In this document: positions 24,769 through 37,729 of the stretch, piece by piece
Numbering within the stretch: the first letter of the stretch is position 1
Layout: every line of letters begins with the position of its first letter
Notes under the pieces: generated by a model
The model's database searches: none
Seen by the model: only the letters and a program-made list of their open reading frames with translations
Told to the model about the DNA's origin: nothing
Translations under genes and position numbers: made by a program
From: Agapanthus africanus
Lineage: Eukaryota; Streptophyta; Magnoliopsida; Asparagales; Amaryllidaceae
DNA length: 64,000 bases
Direction of reading: 5' to 3'
NCBI GenBank assembly: GCA_030015575.1
Contig: CM057351.1
Coordinates: 3,244,001-3,308,000 of the forward strand

Positions 24769-26314
24769 TGTCACGTCCCGAAAGAGCATGTGACTGGCAC
24801 TTGAATCATGTGAAGTCTATAGGACCACACCTAATTCAAGTAAGCCAAAAGCCCAGAAATCTAAACCATTTTAAAGAAGAAGATGAAGGAAAACATGTTT
24901 TAAAGCCAGTGGTTTTCAATATATAATAAGCCGAAGTATGCATTTTTAAAACATCAAGTCCTTTCTGAAAATTTCGGTAGAGTTTCCTTTGTAAATACTG
25001 GCCCCAAACGGGTATAACACATAAAATATATGTAAAGGCATCCCCAAGCGGGAGCTAGCTCTTCGCCAAATAGCGGTCACAACCACGCAAGCAATATAAT
25101 ATACAACGCCGAAGGGCGAGGATCAAAACTCAAAAGAAACCAGAGAAAACCATAATAATACAAGCGCGACTCTAAGGTCGAAAGAATAAACACTGGTCTT
25201 CTAAGTCTAAAAATATACAAGTCTGGTTGATGAAGTTTCTAGATACAACTGAATATAAATAAAATACAAAGGTGGTCACGATGCAAGTGAACCCACCTAC
25301 CAAAACAATCACCCAGAAAGAAGCAGTGTGCCAGCAAAGCCACCAAGGAAACCTGTAAGGCAAAACCTGCAAGAAACTGTGGCGCAACGGGGGTGAGTTG
25401 CCAACTCGTGAGTAGAAAACATCACCGAGCAGAAATTGCATGTATGACTCAATCCTAGGTCATACGATCATAATATCCTCAAATAATATAATATCCTGAA
25501 CCATCTACACATAAGTATAATACCACGTGCTCGTGCCAGTGCCTCAGATAGCAACATATCAGATATATGATATATGAATGAATCGAAATGAAAACAGAAT
25601 ACATTATGAATGATAAAACCGTTTTCTTTATTTTAGTGAGATTTCTTTATATATAAATCGAGGTATCATTAATGAAATTAACATAAAGTCTGTGTCAAGC
25701 ATCGACACAAAACATAAATCCCAATATCCGAAATCTCGGGCTCCGGCTATGCGGACTGGCCCATATCATATAATCTCAATACCTCAAAGTCTCAATATCT
25801 CGGGCTCCGGCTATCCGGAGTGGCCCCTGGGCTCCGGCTATCCGAACTGACCCAAAACTCCGAACGGTATCCTCCGGATATCCGTCGAGTCTCCAATACA
25901 ATTACCGGTAGCTAGTGCTCCCCAGCTAGGCTCATTATCCACCATGAAATCACTCTCACCCCGGGATATCTCACCGGGTCCACCATGTACCCACAGACGG
26001 TTCATACTCCTCCTCGAATCGGGTCTCGAAAACCAACTCAGAACCGAGAAAATATCATGGTGGACATCACAAATATCATATCACGAGAAAACCGCAATTT
26101 CTGTTTTTAGAAATGATAATCAGTTTATAAAATCTTTGCGGTATCTCAAAATCCAGGAATCTCATGGAAATCCAAAATCTCAAATCACGATGTAAATAAA
26201 TAATGAATACCGGGCTCCGGCAATCTAGACTGGCCCATAATATCGCATGGCAAATGAATATATAAAAATGCAATGTATAAGTTATCATATAAAAGCAAGC
26301 TTACTAGTACCATG
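24769..26314 (-). repeat. Right (5') LTR of element E, first part
   Basis: This matches 17439-18970 of the left LTR with a few percent difference. Copia-1 interrupts it after ACCATG at 26314; it resumes at 36155. It includes a TCCGG hairpin-word cluster like that of the left LTR. Confidence 0.85.
26310..26314. other. Target-site duplication of copia-1, left copy
   Basis: CCATG, repeated at 36155-36159. The uninterrupted site in the other E LTR reads CCATACCG (18967), confirming a 5-bp duplication. Confidence 0.9.
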
Positions 26315-28270
26315 TGTTAGTGTTTATGCCCTAGAGGCTATTATTGTATCATACTGGTTTGTATATTACTTAATGGAAGCTTGGGATATTCACAGTTGTA
26401 TTGACAGTCTTGCTAAAAATGGTAGTATGCTACTTGGTTTGTTTCTGCTTTAATATGTACATATGTTTCTTTTAACATATTGCTTATACATATTAGTAGA
26501 GCCCTTAGGATCTTTGCTTGATTACCAGCATTGTGATGGCAGTCACACTAGTGGGGGCTGGGTAGTCTATAAGCAACATCCTATACAGGTCCCTGGTCGT
26601 AGGATTATCGAGATGGGGCATCGATACTCCGGAGTAGACTGGTGTATACACTTCTCATCCCAGCTGGGGAGATGGTCTGTCCCACAGCCATCAGTACGTC
26701 GTACTGGAGATAGTATGTAGGTGCTCATTAGGTTACGGGTACACCGGACAGGACTCGCCAGGAACTGCAGGTTGGTACTATACCCATCGTCAGATAGCAG
26801 TTCCCAGGTGACATGAGTACAGCTTAGTCCGTCGACTTGACACTGCTACTTCGCCTCGGGTATGTTCCTACTGTACTTAGATTACTACCCTACCACGGCT
26901 CAAAGGAGTCGTGCAAACAGGTAGTAGTTGGGTGCGGGCCCGAAGCACTTAGAGGCAGTGGCGGTTAGACAGGATTCGTCTCTCCCGGTATTGGGGGTTG
27001 ATATCGCGCTGTGTATGGAGAGCCATTACGCAAGGTCTCTGGCCACGACAAGCGAGATTTACTGGTAGGTTCCAGTAGTTTCTCAAGGTGTAATGGGCTT
27101 CACTCCGACACGACTTATACCGCTATTAGGGGTCTGACGTTTACCGCCCCTAGGCCCGATATGCGATAGTCCTAGACGAACAGACCGGACCGTATGGAGA
27201 TTGTCACATACAGGCTCGGTAGGAGTTCGGATGGGTTTCCTCATCGTCCTTCTTATCGACATCTACCTGGGGACCGTTACGTACAGCTAGTACCGCTTGC
27301 GGCCTGTGGTTAAACCCACTGCCAGCGTAGTATCGAGTCTTTAGAGTCCCACACAGAGAGTTTCCCTGCACCGGGCAAAAGGTGTAGAGGCCGTATGGTT
27401 TTACGGCAGGGGCGCGATCACTTGCGTACACTTGTGCACATACTATGATCGGGCAGATAATACTAGCGGGCTTTGGTTTAAACCAGATTCTAGTATTATA
27501 CAGATGGATTTATTCAGTTAAAAATTATCCGTGTTTTTCGGAAATACGGATGGGAGGGACAGTCTCATAATTTTTCGGGAAGTTTCTAGAAAGAGATGAC
27601 CCATTTGTGTTTATTTCTTTTGTGATTTAAACTAAATGAGGTGGAGGATAAGGTGTAAGTTTCATTAAATGATCCATGACTCATTAGGTGACTCATTAGA
27701 TGATTCATCTAGTGAATTAAATGAAGCATGATGAATATTAGATAGATATTTATTTTGATGATATTATTATGCTTCATGATATTCATAAATGAGGATACTT
27801 CATTTATTATCACAAAACACTTCTCTCTCCTCAAGTCTTCATCTTCTTCCTCAAACCCTAATAGCACTCATGGATTGAGAATCCTAGGGTTTAAAGTGAC
27901 TAAGTAATCCATCTAAATACTCTACACCCTCTAAGACTTCTAGATTAGCAAACTAGAAGCCGTAGTTATCTCAGATTCGAGATAAGAGCTCGGACTATAG
28001 ACTCTCGGGTGGATTGTCTTTGACTCGAGGAGGCCGTTGAGGTACCCATGTTCCATAGAGCCGACGAGGTATGGAGGACAGTGATGAAGACCCAAAGGAC
28101 AAGTAACGTGAGGTATAAGTTCGAATCCGAGTAGTTAAACCTCTCGTAGTTTGTTAGTAATAGTTTAGACACGATCCGTGTGCTCAAGTCTGTGTTACGA
28201 AACTTTGATAATTGTTTTTCATATATTTCGCCTCCCCGCGAACATGTAGGGTGCGTGACATGGACTTACA
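26315..28270 (+). repeat. 5' LTR of copia-1
   Basis: 1956 bp, TGTTAGTGTTTATGCCC start and TGGACTTACA end, followed at once by the primer site. Confidence 0.95.
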
Positions 28271-28271
28271 G

Positions 28272-28283
28272 TGGTATCAGAGC
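28272..28283 (+). other. tRNA primer binding site of copia-1
   Basis: TGGTATCAGAGC, complementary to the 3' end of initiator Met tRNA, one base after the LTR. Confidence 0.95.
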
Positions 28284-28450
28284 CTACTAAACCATAGCTA
28301 ACAGATTAAACAACAAATTAAACTACGAAACCGAAACAACCCGAAAACATCGATCCCAAGATTCAAGTTTCTGTCGATTTTGAAAGAGGCTCTGAAAATT
28401 ATTTAAACAAGTACAGAGTGCTATTTGAACAGTAAAAAGAACACCAAACA

Positions 28451-28540
28451 AAAACGAGACATTTTCTCAAAAAACGGGCCAGCCACATTGATCATTTTTC
28501 CGGTGAGCTCGGCCTGGGCATGAAGGAAATGTTTCATTTT
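28451..28540 (+). other. Predicted leader stem-loop, copia-1
   Basis: AAAACGAGACATTT (28451-28464) pairs with AAATGTTTCATTTT (28527-28540) at 12 of 14 positions plus one G-U. The interior has weaker GGCC pairing. It starts 168 nt after the primer site, as in the other copies, but the sequence is different. Confidence 0.5.
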
Positions 28541-30302
28541 TGGAGTGTGGCTTTTTGACTTTAATCTAGGGCTTCAGGTGTTGTTTATTTTTGCCAATTT
28601 TGATTTTACTGTAAACTCTTTACTGTGGAAAATACCGGGTGTTTCGAAGTCGCGGTTTTATGTTGTTTGATGTTTCAAGTTGTGTTTGATGTGTTCGTAA
28701 ACCTCCGCTAATTGCTAGTATGTCGGTTAGTTGGGGGTTGCACATTTCTGTAATGGATATATTGGTTTGTGTATATGAACTTGTTGGATTGTCGTGATGA
28801 TTAGCCGGGGTGTGAGATGAGTTTTTATATTCTTTCATTCGATGTAAATTGTAATATGATGTAATATTCTTTTGCGGTGCACATCCGGGTTGAGGTTGTA
28901 GCTACCGTTGTATTATTTCATTTACTGTTTTCTGCTCCTAGGATAGACCCAAGGTGGGGTGCACAAACTACCAGGTACTTTGAAGTGCTTAGTGGCCTAC
29001 TCACGTCGATGAGGGAGACCGCTTCACTTCGGGTATTTAGCGGGTAGTTTGCCGTACCCGTAGGGGTCTAGGGTGGGGTTGGCTATTCATCACGACTGTG
29101 TAATCCGTCTTTCAATGCAGGCTCAAAGGAAATGCGGATTCCTAGAATATCCAATATGTTCATCTGTGATCCGGAATGCCTATTTTTGCTTCTGACGAAT
29201 GTACAATATCTATATATATGATATCTAGTAGGCGTTACTTATATTTTGCATCCGCGCCAGCCCAGCTCCCGCTCTGTCGTTAGTTAAGTAACCTAACGGG
29301 TGAATGACGGGACCCAGTGGCGAATGCGGATGGCATAAGCGGGCATTGTATTTTTGTTGTTTTCTGCAATGATAGGATAAATGATGGGAAGCATTATATT
29401 AATGCAAAGAAAACAAACCAAAGCTGAATCGTTGGAACAAATTTAAAAGAAACCACTCGGTTATTTTAAAAAGAGCAGAATTTTTAATTGCGGAGCTTTA
29501 ACCACTCCTTTTAAAAAGCTATCAGGTTCCTTCGGTTATATCAAGTTCACTACGTTCACGGTTTCGCCAAAACCAGTCGTAGCCCTCCGTCATTTCATAT
29601 GAATAGTCAGTAGTATTCAAGCTATGTTTGTTTGGCCCTTAGTCAAGACATAGTGATTGGTAGCTGCTGGGGTGTTCATATGTAGCATAGATAGATGCGT
29701 TGGTTTGGGACAGTCGTATTACTTTGTTGGCCCTTAGTCAAGAGTATATACATGTGGGTTCAAATCAACCTGTATAATAATGGGTAGAACTTGACATGTG
29801 ACTTATGATTTGTTGGCCCAAAGTCAAGGTCATAAGCGCATGGGGCAAAAATCCACATCGGGAGTTTCTAAAGAAACTGAAACTTGCTGGTATTGCATAC
29901 CATTTGGAGTTTGATTATGTTGGTAGGATTCCTTCAGCATTATCACAGGATGATATTTGGATCCTGATCCTACTGTGAGTATATGCTACTCATCAGGAGA
30001 TTCGGCACTTAACGATCAATGCTATAAACCAAGTAGGTGTCTAGAACAGTGTCAGCGGGGCTACGCCTCCAGGAAAAAGAGGTTATTTAATTAAGGAACT
30101 TCACGAAAGCGTTGTAAAACCTCCCTCGAAGTACCGACACTGGCCTGGCTGAACGGTTAAGCAAGTATTGTACGGTGAGAATAGTCCTAACTAATTCTTC
30201 TTTTATGGTTTAAGGAAGGATTCGAGAAATAGTGGGAGCCATCCAGTTTAGATAAACTAAAAACCAATCTAGACTTGCAAGAGCATCATGCTAAAGTGTT
30301 TT

Positions 30303-30324
30303 CTTCTCTCTCTCTTAATTGCAG
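30303..30324 (+). promoter_or_regulatory. Possible 3' splice site before gag, copia-1
   Basis: CTTCTCTCTCTCTTAATTGCAG ends 13 nt before the ATG homologous to the gag start (30338). A pyrimidine tract plus CAG is seen at the same place in the other two testable copies. Confidence 0.4.
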
Positions 30325-30337
30325 CGACCCTATGACC

Positions 30338-33300
30338 ATGACTAGGTTACATATAGATAACAAGTTGACTGAATCTGACTTTTATGACTGGCAAAGGTCT
30401 ATCCAGATGTCCATTGCCTATGACAAACTGGACCACCCTATTACTACTCAAGCCCCCACCGTCCCAGGTCCAGTTTCCACCGTCGCGGATATAGATATCC
30501 GTTAGACAAAGGAAAAGGACAGTGCGAATGCCAAGTGCCTCGTGTTGGCTTCAGTTGATGGTGTATACCAGAAACAGCACGAGAAGATGGACTTAGTTTC
30601 CATCTTCCTCCATAACAAAGATTTATATGGAGAGCAATCTCGTATCGCAAGATATGAGACCTCGAACGAATTGCTTCAAGCGAGATTGGTTGTCGGGTCA
30701 TCTGTAGGGGACGACGTCCTTACAATGACTAGCTATATCAATGAGCTCACGGACCTGGAGACCACGTTGGGAAATAGGTCATGTGCTGACTTATTTCCAC
30801 AATCCCTACCCTCTACTTACACCCTGAAAGAAACCAGGGAGACACCCGCTCTGCTTAATGGGGGACCTTCTTCTTCTGCATCCAAGGCGAAAGCAAAGAG
30901 TGAAAAGAAGAAGACCTCCACAAAGCCGATATGCGGTGTCAGTGAAGTAGAAGGAAAGGGAAGGGCAAAAGTTTCGGGACTTGGTGTAGGGAAGGAGGGA
31001 TGTTCCTATTGTTATGGGAAAGGGCATTGGCAGAAGGATTGCAGGGATTTGGAAGCCAGTAGCCAGGATTCGAAGCATGTTGTGGCTTCGGCCTCGGGTG
31101 TGTTTTTAATTGAGAACTGTTTGTCAATTAACTCTACTTTCTGGGTACTAGATACCGGATCAAGATCGCATATCTGTAATTCGTTACATGCTTTGAGAAA
31201 CCGTAGAGTTATCAGGGTAGGTGATATGTCTCTCAGAGTTGTGAACGGAATGAGCATGGACGCTGAATCCGTGCGGGAATATCGCCTAGGACTGACAATT
31301 GGGCAGATATTGATTCTACGTAACTGTTTGTATGTACCTAGTTTAACTTATAATATCATATCAGTATTCTCACTTTCTAGAGAGGGATATGATTTTACAT
31401 TCATAAGCGATATTGTAAACATCCATCTAAATCAAGTTTTGATTGGGTCCGGTACATTAGATAACGATATATACGTATTAAATCAAGCTCGGGTTTTCAA
31501 TATCCAGAACACGCTTAAAAGAAAGTCTCCAGAAATAAATCAGGCTTTCTTATGGCATTGTAGACTAGGTCACATCAATGAAACACGGTTGACTAAGTTA
31601 CATAGAGAATGATATTTGAATCCGTTCGAATATCAATCTTATGCTACTTGTGAATCTTGTCTCATGGGAAAGATGACAAAGACTCCGTTTACTGGACACA
31701 GAGTAAGAGCGAGCAATCTCTTGGGACTCATACACAGTGACGTGTGCGGTCCAATGTCTACACATGCAAGAGGTGGTTATTCCTACTTCATTACTTTTAC
31801 GGATGATTTCTCTAGGTATGGACATATCTTCTTGATGAAGCATAAATCCGAAGCCTTTGAGAAATTCCAGGAATACAAGAATGAAGTGGAAAAACAGACA
31901 GGAAAAAGTATCAAGACACTGAGATCTAATCGAGGTAGTGAATACTTAAGTGCCGAGTTCCTGAGATACTTAAAAGAGAATGGAATTCTCTCTCAGCTTA
32001 CTCCTCCATACACACCACAACACAATGGTGTATCGGAAAGGCGGAATCGAACCCTATTGGATATGGTTCGTTCCATGATGAGTAAGGCTGAGTTACCGCG
32101 ATTTTTCTGGGGTTATGCACTAGAATCAGCTGCATATCTTTTGAACCAGGTTCCAACCAAGACTGTGCCTACCACACCATATCAGATGTGAAGTGGGAAG
32201 AAACCCCGTCTTAAACACTTTAGGACATGGGGATGTCCAGCTTTTGTTAAAAAGCAGCATGCGGACAAGCTCGAGGCACGCTCAGTACAGTGTAAGTTTG
32301 TGGGATATCCAAAGAACTCCAAGGGGTATTATTTCTATTACGCAGAGGAACAAAAGGTTTTTGTTTCTCGTCATGCCCACTTCTTGGAAGCTGAATTTTT
32401 AGAAAATCAGAAGAGTGGGAGCGCAATAGAACTGGAAGAAATTCCAGAACCACAAGCTGTTACTGAAAGTATGGTAGAACCAGAAGTTTCAGAAGAAAGG
32501 GACATCCCAGCGCCTATCCGCAGAAGTAGTAGGCAGTCTCATCCGCCCGAGAGATACTACGGTTTTCTCATAGACGGGGATAGAGAAGATTGCATGATTG
32601 ACAATGATGACCCTACTAGCTTCCAGCAAGCCATTCAGAGCGGCGACTCAGTAAGATGGCTGGATGCAATGCGGACCGAAATGGAGTCCATGTATACTAA
32701 CAAAGTATGGACTTTGGACATTGCTCCAGATGGGGTAAAACCCGTAGGATGCAAATGGATCTTCAGAAAGAAGATTGGTGTAGATGGACAGGTTGAAACC
32801 TATAAGGCTAGACTTGTTGCAAAGGGCTTTCGTCAAAGACCTGGTTTGGACTATGACGAAACATTTTCTCCAGTGGCTATGCTCAAATCCATTCGGGTCC
32901 TTCTTGCCATTGCTGCCTTCTACGATTATGAGATCTGGCAGATGGACGTAAAGAAGGCTTTTCTAAATGGTAATTTGGAAGAATGCGTCTATATGGATCA
33001 GCCAGAGGGATTCATTCAGAGTGGGAGCAGCGGTAAAGTGTGCAAATTGCTTAAGTCCATTTATGGGCTAAAGCAGGCATCGCGGAGTTGGAACATCTGT
33101 TTTGATGATACTGTCAAAGAATTCGACTTTATCAAGAATCCAGATGAACCATGCATATACAGTAAGATTGTAGGGAGAGCTGTAGTATTCCTCGTCTTGT
33201 ACGTGGATGATATTCTCCTAATAGGAAATGATATTCCTATGCTACAGTCAGTCAAAGGATTCTTGTCACAGAAGTTCTCCATGAAGGACCTGGGTGATGC

Positions 33301-34186
33301 CTCCTACATTCTGGGGATCCAGATCCATCGTAATAGATCAAAGAGGATGTTGGGACTTTTGCAGTCCAGGTACATAGACACCATATTGAAAAGATTCAGT
33401 ATAGAAGATTCTAAGCGCGGTAACCTACCGGTTTGTCACGGAATCACCCTCTCTAAAGAGATGTCTCCCAAGACTGATTTAGAAAGGGCTCGCATGTCGA
33501 TTATACCCTACGCTTCTGCGGTAAGCTCTATAATGTATGCGATGTTATATACCAGACCAGATGTAGCATACGCATTGAGCGTTGTAAGCCGGTATCAGGC
33601 AAACCCAGGGGGGAAGCATTGAATAGCAGTAAAGAACATTCTCAAGTACCTGAGGAGGACTAAGGAGATGTTCTTGGTATATGGCGGAAAAGACCTCCAG
33701 ATCGAGCCCTTTGCTGACTCCAGCTTCCAGAGTGACAAGGATGACTCCAAGTCCATGTCGGGTTATGTCTTTACCCTCAATAGAGGGGCGGTCTGTTGGA
33801 AGAGTTCCAAGCAGGACACCGTTGGTGACTCGACGATGGAAGTGGAGTACATAGCTGCTTGCGATACCGCAAAAGAAGCTGTCTGGATGAAGAAGTTCCT
33901 CACATAACTTCAGGTGGTTCCTACCAGTGTTGATCCAATACCACTGTATTGCGACAACAACGGCACTATAGCTTTAGCGAAGAAACCCAGATCCCATCAG
34001 AAGTCCAGACACATCTTAAGGCGGTATCACCTGATCAGGGAGATCGTAGATCGCTGGGAGATCGAGGTGAAGAAAATAGATACGGAGAATAACACTGCTG
34101 ATCCATTCACAAAGGCCATTCCTCAGACGCAGTTCGAGAGGCTATTCGAGATGATAGGTCTGCGATATGCCAGTACATGGCCCTAG
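30338..34186 (+). pseudogene. Copia-1 gag-pol, five in-frame stops
   Basis: A Ty1/copia polyprotein kept in one frame throughout. Domains in order: gag from MTRLHIDNK (30338); zinc knuckle CSYCYGKGHWQKDC (about 31001-31042); aspartic protease motif VLDTGSRSH (about 31145); pre-integrase WHCRLGHIN; integrase with SDVCGP, LRSNRGSEY (the second catalytic Asp is Asn here) and NGVSERRNRT; reverse transcriptase with WQMDVKKAFLNG and YVDDILLIG (about 33200); RNase H with ADSSFQSDKDD and LYCDNNGT. Stops interrupt at 30503 (TAG), 31610 (TGA), 32189 (TGA), 33620 (TGA) and 33905 (TAA). Compared with the intact copy, 28 codons of gag are missing after QSLPSTY (an in-frame 84-bp deletion near 30820). No frameshift is needed to read it, so decay is by substitution plus one deletion. 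It cannot make a full protein. Confidence 0.95.
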
Positions 34187-34187
34187 T

Positions 34188-34200
34188 GCAAGTGGGTGAT
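34188..34200 (+). other. Polypurine tract of copia-1
   Basis: GCAAGTGGGTGAT, ending directly at the 3' LTR start. One base differs from the GTGGGAGAT form of copia-2 and A. Confidence 0.85.
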
Positions 34201-36154
34201 TGTTAGTGTTTATGCCCTAGAGGCCATTATTGTATCATACTAGTTTGTATATTATTTAATGGAAGCTTGGGATATTCACAGTTGTATTGACAGTCTTGCT
34301 AAAAATGGTAGTATGCTACTTGGTTTGTTTCTACTTTAATATGTGCATATGTTTCTTTTAACATATTACTTATACATATTAGTAGAGCCCTTAGGATCTT
34401 TGCTTGATTACCAGCGTTGTGATGGCAGTTACACTAGTGGGGGCTGGGTAGTCTATAAGCAACATCCTATACAGGTCCCTGGTCGTAGGATTATCGAGAT
34501 GGGGCATCGATACTCCGGAGTAGACTGGTGTATATGCTTCTCATCCCAGCTGTGGAGATTTTCTGTCCCACAGCCATCAGTACGTCATACTGGAGATAGT
34601 ATGCAGGTGCTCGTTAGGTTACAGGTACACCGGACAGGACTCGCCGGGAACTGCAGGTTGGTACTATACCCATCGTCAGATAGCAGTTCCCAGGTGACAT
34701 GAGTACAGCTTAGTCCGTCGACTTGACACTGCTACTTCGCCTCGAGTGTGTTCCCACTGTACTTAGATTACTACCCTACCACGGCTCAAAGGAGTCGTGC
34801 AAACAGGTAGTAGTTGGGTGCAGTCCCGAAGCACTTGGAGGCAGTGGCGGTTAGACATGATTCGTCTCTCCCGGTATTGGGGGTTGATATCGCACTGTGT
34901 ATAGAGAGCAATTACGCAAGGTCCCTGGCCAGGGCAAGCGAGATTTACTGGTAGGTTCCAGTAGTTTCTTAAGGTGTAATGGGCTTCACTCCGACACGAC
35001 TTATACCGCTATTAGGGGTCTGACGTTTACCGCCCCCTAGGCCCGATATGTGATAGTCCTAGACGAACAGACCGGACTGTACGGAGATTGTCACATACAG
35101 GCTCAGTAGGAGTTCGGATGGGTTTCCTCATCGTCCTTCTTATCGACATCTACCTGGGGACTGTTACACACAGCTAGTACCGCTTGCGGACTATGGTTAA
35201 ACCCACTGCCAGCGTAGTATCAAGTCTTTAGAGTCCCACACAGAGAGTTTCCCTGCACCGGGCAAAAGGTGTAGAGGCCGTATGGTTTTACGGCAGGGTC
35301 GCGATCACTTGCGTACACTTGTGCACGTACTATGATCGGGCAGATAATACTAGCGGGCTTTGGTTTAAGCCAGATTCTAGTATTATACAGATGGATTTAT
35401 TCAGTCAAAGATTATCCGTGTTTTTCGGAAATATGGATGGGAGGGGCAGTCTCGTAATTTTTCGGGAAGCATCTAGAAGGAGGTGACTCATTTGTGTTTA
35501 TTTCTTTTGTGATTTAAACTAAATGAGGTGGAGGATGAGGTGTAAGTTTCATTAAATGATCCATGACTCATTAGGTGACTCATTAGATGATCCATCTAGT
35601 GAATTAAATGAAGCATGATGAATATTAGATAGATATTTATTTTGATGATATTATTATGCTCCATGATATTCACAAATGAGGATAGTTCATTCATTATCAC
35701 AAAACACTTCTTTCTCCTCAAGTCTTCATCTTCTTCCTCAAACCCTAATAGCTGTCATGTGTTGAGAATCCTAGGGTTTAAAGTGACTAAGTAATCCATC
35801 TAAATACTCTACACCCTCTAGGACTTCTAGATTAGCAAACTAGAAGCCGTGGTTATCTCAGATTTGAGATAGGAGCTCGGACTATAGACTCTCGGGTGGA
35901 TTGTTTTTAACTCGAGGAGACCGTTGAGGTAACCATGTTCCATAGAGCCGACGAGGTATGGAGGACAGCGATGAAGATCCGAAGGACAAGTAACGTGAGG
36001 TATAACTTCGAATCCGAGTAGTTAAAGCTCTCGTTTGTTAGTAATGGTTTAGACACAATTCGTGTGCTCAAGTCCGTGTTACGAAGCTTTGATAATTGTT
36101 TTTCATATATTCTGCCTCCCCACGAACACGTGGGGTGCGTGACATGGACTTACA
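34201..36154 (+). repeat. 3' LTR of copia-1
   Basis: 1954 bp, TGTTAGTGTTTATGCCC to TGGACTTACA, followed by the second CCATG at 36155-36159. Confidence 0.95.
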
Positions 36155-36855
36155 CCATGCCGAAACTATCAGCTAACAATTTATACTAATGAAGTAGTAT
36201 TTTCTAATGTGTACGTGACATAGAAATTACCGATGATGATGTGTGTGAGCCGGCAAGCAAGTGTACGTGGAGCATACACATCATCGGTAATGGTGCTGGT
36301 GTCCTGACAGCATGGGTTCATAATAACAAGAATCACAAGTATAAACATGCAATGCGATAATAACAACATGGATATATGGAAATGAACAGTAAACGCAACA
36401 ATAAGGAAATATACGTTCCTATATACGAGTCATACGGTTTTTGGTGTCTGAAATCACACGAATCGTGGTTTTTAGAAAATAGGGATACGGTGTTTTTTGA
36501 GAAAAGATACATCCTTTGAAATCCGTAGTATCCCTAGGCATGTCTTTAAAATACTCACGATTCGTTAAGTTTTGGAAATAAGTATGACTCGCGCCCAACT
36601 CTAACATCTACTAAGTAAACTACATGACAAGCTAAGAGACTAACAAAGGGGTAAGGAAATCGACCTAAGTTCGAGTCGATCTATATATCTAGTAATCGGT
36701 GATCCTGCCTCAATAGCGTCACATAAGATAACATATATATAATACGATATCCTCGAATCATGAGTGCTGATCAATCATCATATTTATATCTCATACGGTA
36801 AATCCGTCGTATGGCATCCCAAAATCGGGGTACGGGTCGCCGATCACATGTACGT
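36155..36855 (-). repeat. Right LTR of element E, second part
   Basis: This continues the E LTR after copia-1 and matches 18967-19667 of the left LTR. It breaks after TGTACGT at 36855, where element F begins. The final TACGT (36851-36855) is the expected target-site copy for F; the left E LTR has the unbroken TACGTCAATATCC. Confidence 0.9.
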
Positions 36856-37729
36856 TGTTCCCCTCCGAACGGCGGCCGAGACATGGGCTGTCTCGCCTGA
36901 GGTTTGGGGCAGATGCTAATAGGTGCTATCCGTCCACCTCTCCGAAGATGCCAAGTTGATTTATGGCACCATGTATCGGAGGTTTAGACGGATGCGGCCG
37001 ATGTAGCAGACTTCGTCAGATTCCCCCTCGCTTGAGGGGTTTTTTGATTGTGGGGACGCTCTTCCCTGCAGGCGCAAGCCCCTGCAGTTAATTACGCTAC
37101 CGCATCGCGGTAACAACTTTCTCCTTCTCCAGCTGGTCACTTCATGTCGTGGGTGTTTGTTTTGTTTGTGGTTGCCCGTGGATTGTATACGGAGACTGAT
37201 TTATGTCGTCGCCCGTAGGACGTGGATTAGTCCAAATCCGTATTTTCTTAGATTTGGGTTTGGCGTTTTGGTTTGAGGATACATTAGCCATATTTGAGGC
37301 TAAGATCAACTGAAACGTTTGTTAAGGATACGTTAGTCCAGTTTGAGACTAAGATCAACTTAACGGGATCGTTTAGATCCGCCAAAAGAGCATTTGGGCT
37401 CTAATGTTCCAGTTTAGGGACATAGTGGTCCATTAAATGTATGGCCGTCGGGACCCATCACCTCTCTGACGATGTTGAAGGATTACAACGACAGATGTCA
37501 GAGGAGTTCAGAGATGTACCCTTGAGCCAGAGTTGATTAGGGGGTTTATAGTCCGATTTAGGACTAGAGTCTGTTTGAAAGTTTAAGGATACGTTAGCCA
37601 TTTTTGAGGCTAAGATCAACTTAAACGGTTGTTAAGGATACGTTAGTCCAGTTTGGGACTAAGATCGACTTAACGGGATCGTTTAGATCCGACAAAAGAG
37701 CAATTGGCTCTATTGTTCCAGTTTAGGGA

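Larger units (their letters stand above)
28284..30337 (+). other. Untranslated leader of copia-1
   Basis: About 2.05 kb with no convincing reading frame. It holds a predicted stem-loop at 28451-28540, three copies of TTGGCCCWWAGTCAAG (29632-29836), the family text CACTGGCCTGGCTGAACGG (30138), and a pyrimidine-rich TCTCTCTCTTAATTGCAG just before the gag start. Long leaders of this size are known for BARE/Angela elements. Confidence 0.8.
26315..36154 (+). mobile_element. Copia-1: complete but inactivated Angela-like element
   Basis: A 9840-bp element with LTRs at 26315-28270 and 34201-36154, primer site, ~2 kb leader, one-frame gag-pol with five stops, polypurine tract and a perfect 5-bp target duplication CCATG. 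The LTRs differ by 5 sites in the first 150 bp. It is inserted in the right LTR of element E. The coding sequence is closely related to the intact copy at 46911-50861, so they belong to one family or sister subfamilies. Confidence 0.95.
17439..36855 (-). mobile_element. Element E: gypsy-like LTR element without recognisable genes
   Basis: Left LTR 17439-21698, polypurine tract complement at 21699-21710, interior to 24768 with the primer site TGGTATCAGAGC complement at 24753-24764, right LTR from 24769. Minus orientation. LTR edges are TGTCAYGTCCCG on the left and TGTTACA on the right (sense TGTAACA...GGGACGTGACA). The AAGGGGGAAGAT tract is typical of plant Ty3/gypsy elements. The right LTR is interrupted by copia-1 at 26315 and again by element F at 36856, after which it runs out of the window. 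Only about 3.07 kb lies between the LTRs and no protease, RT, RNase H or integrase motif is visible, so it resembles a LARD-type non-autonomous element or a badly deleted copy. Confidence 0.8.

Noticed and set aside
28272-28283. Possible tRNA gene fragment at TGGTATCAGAGC sites
   Set aside because: These are primer binding sites next to LTRs; no cloverleaf surrounds them.
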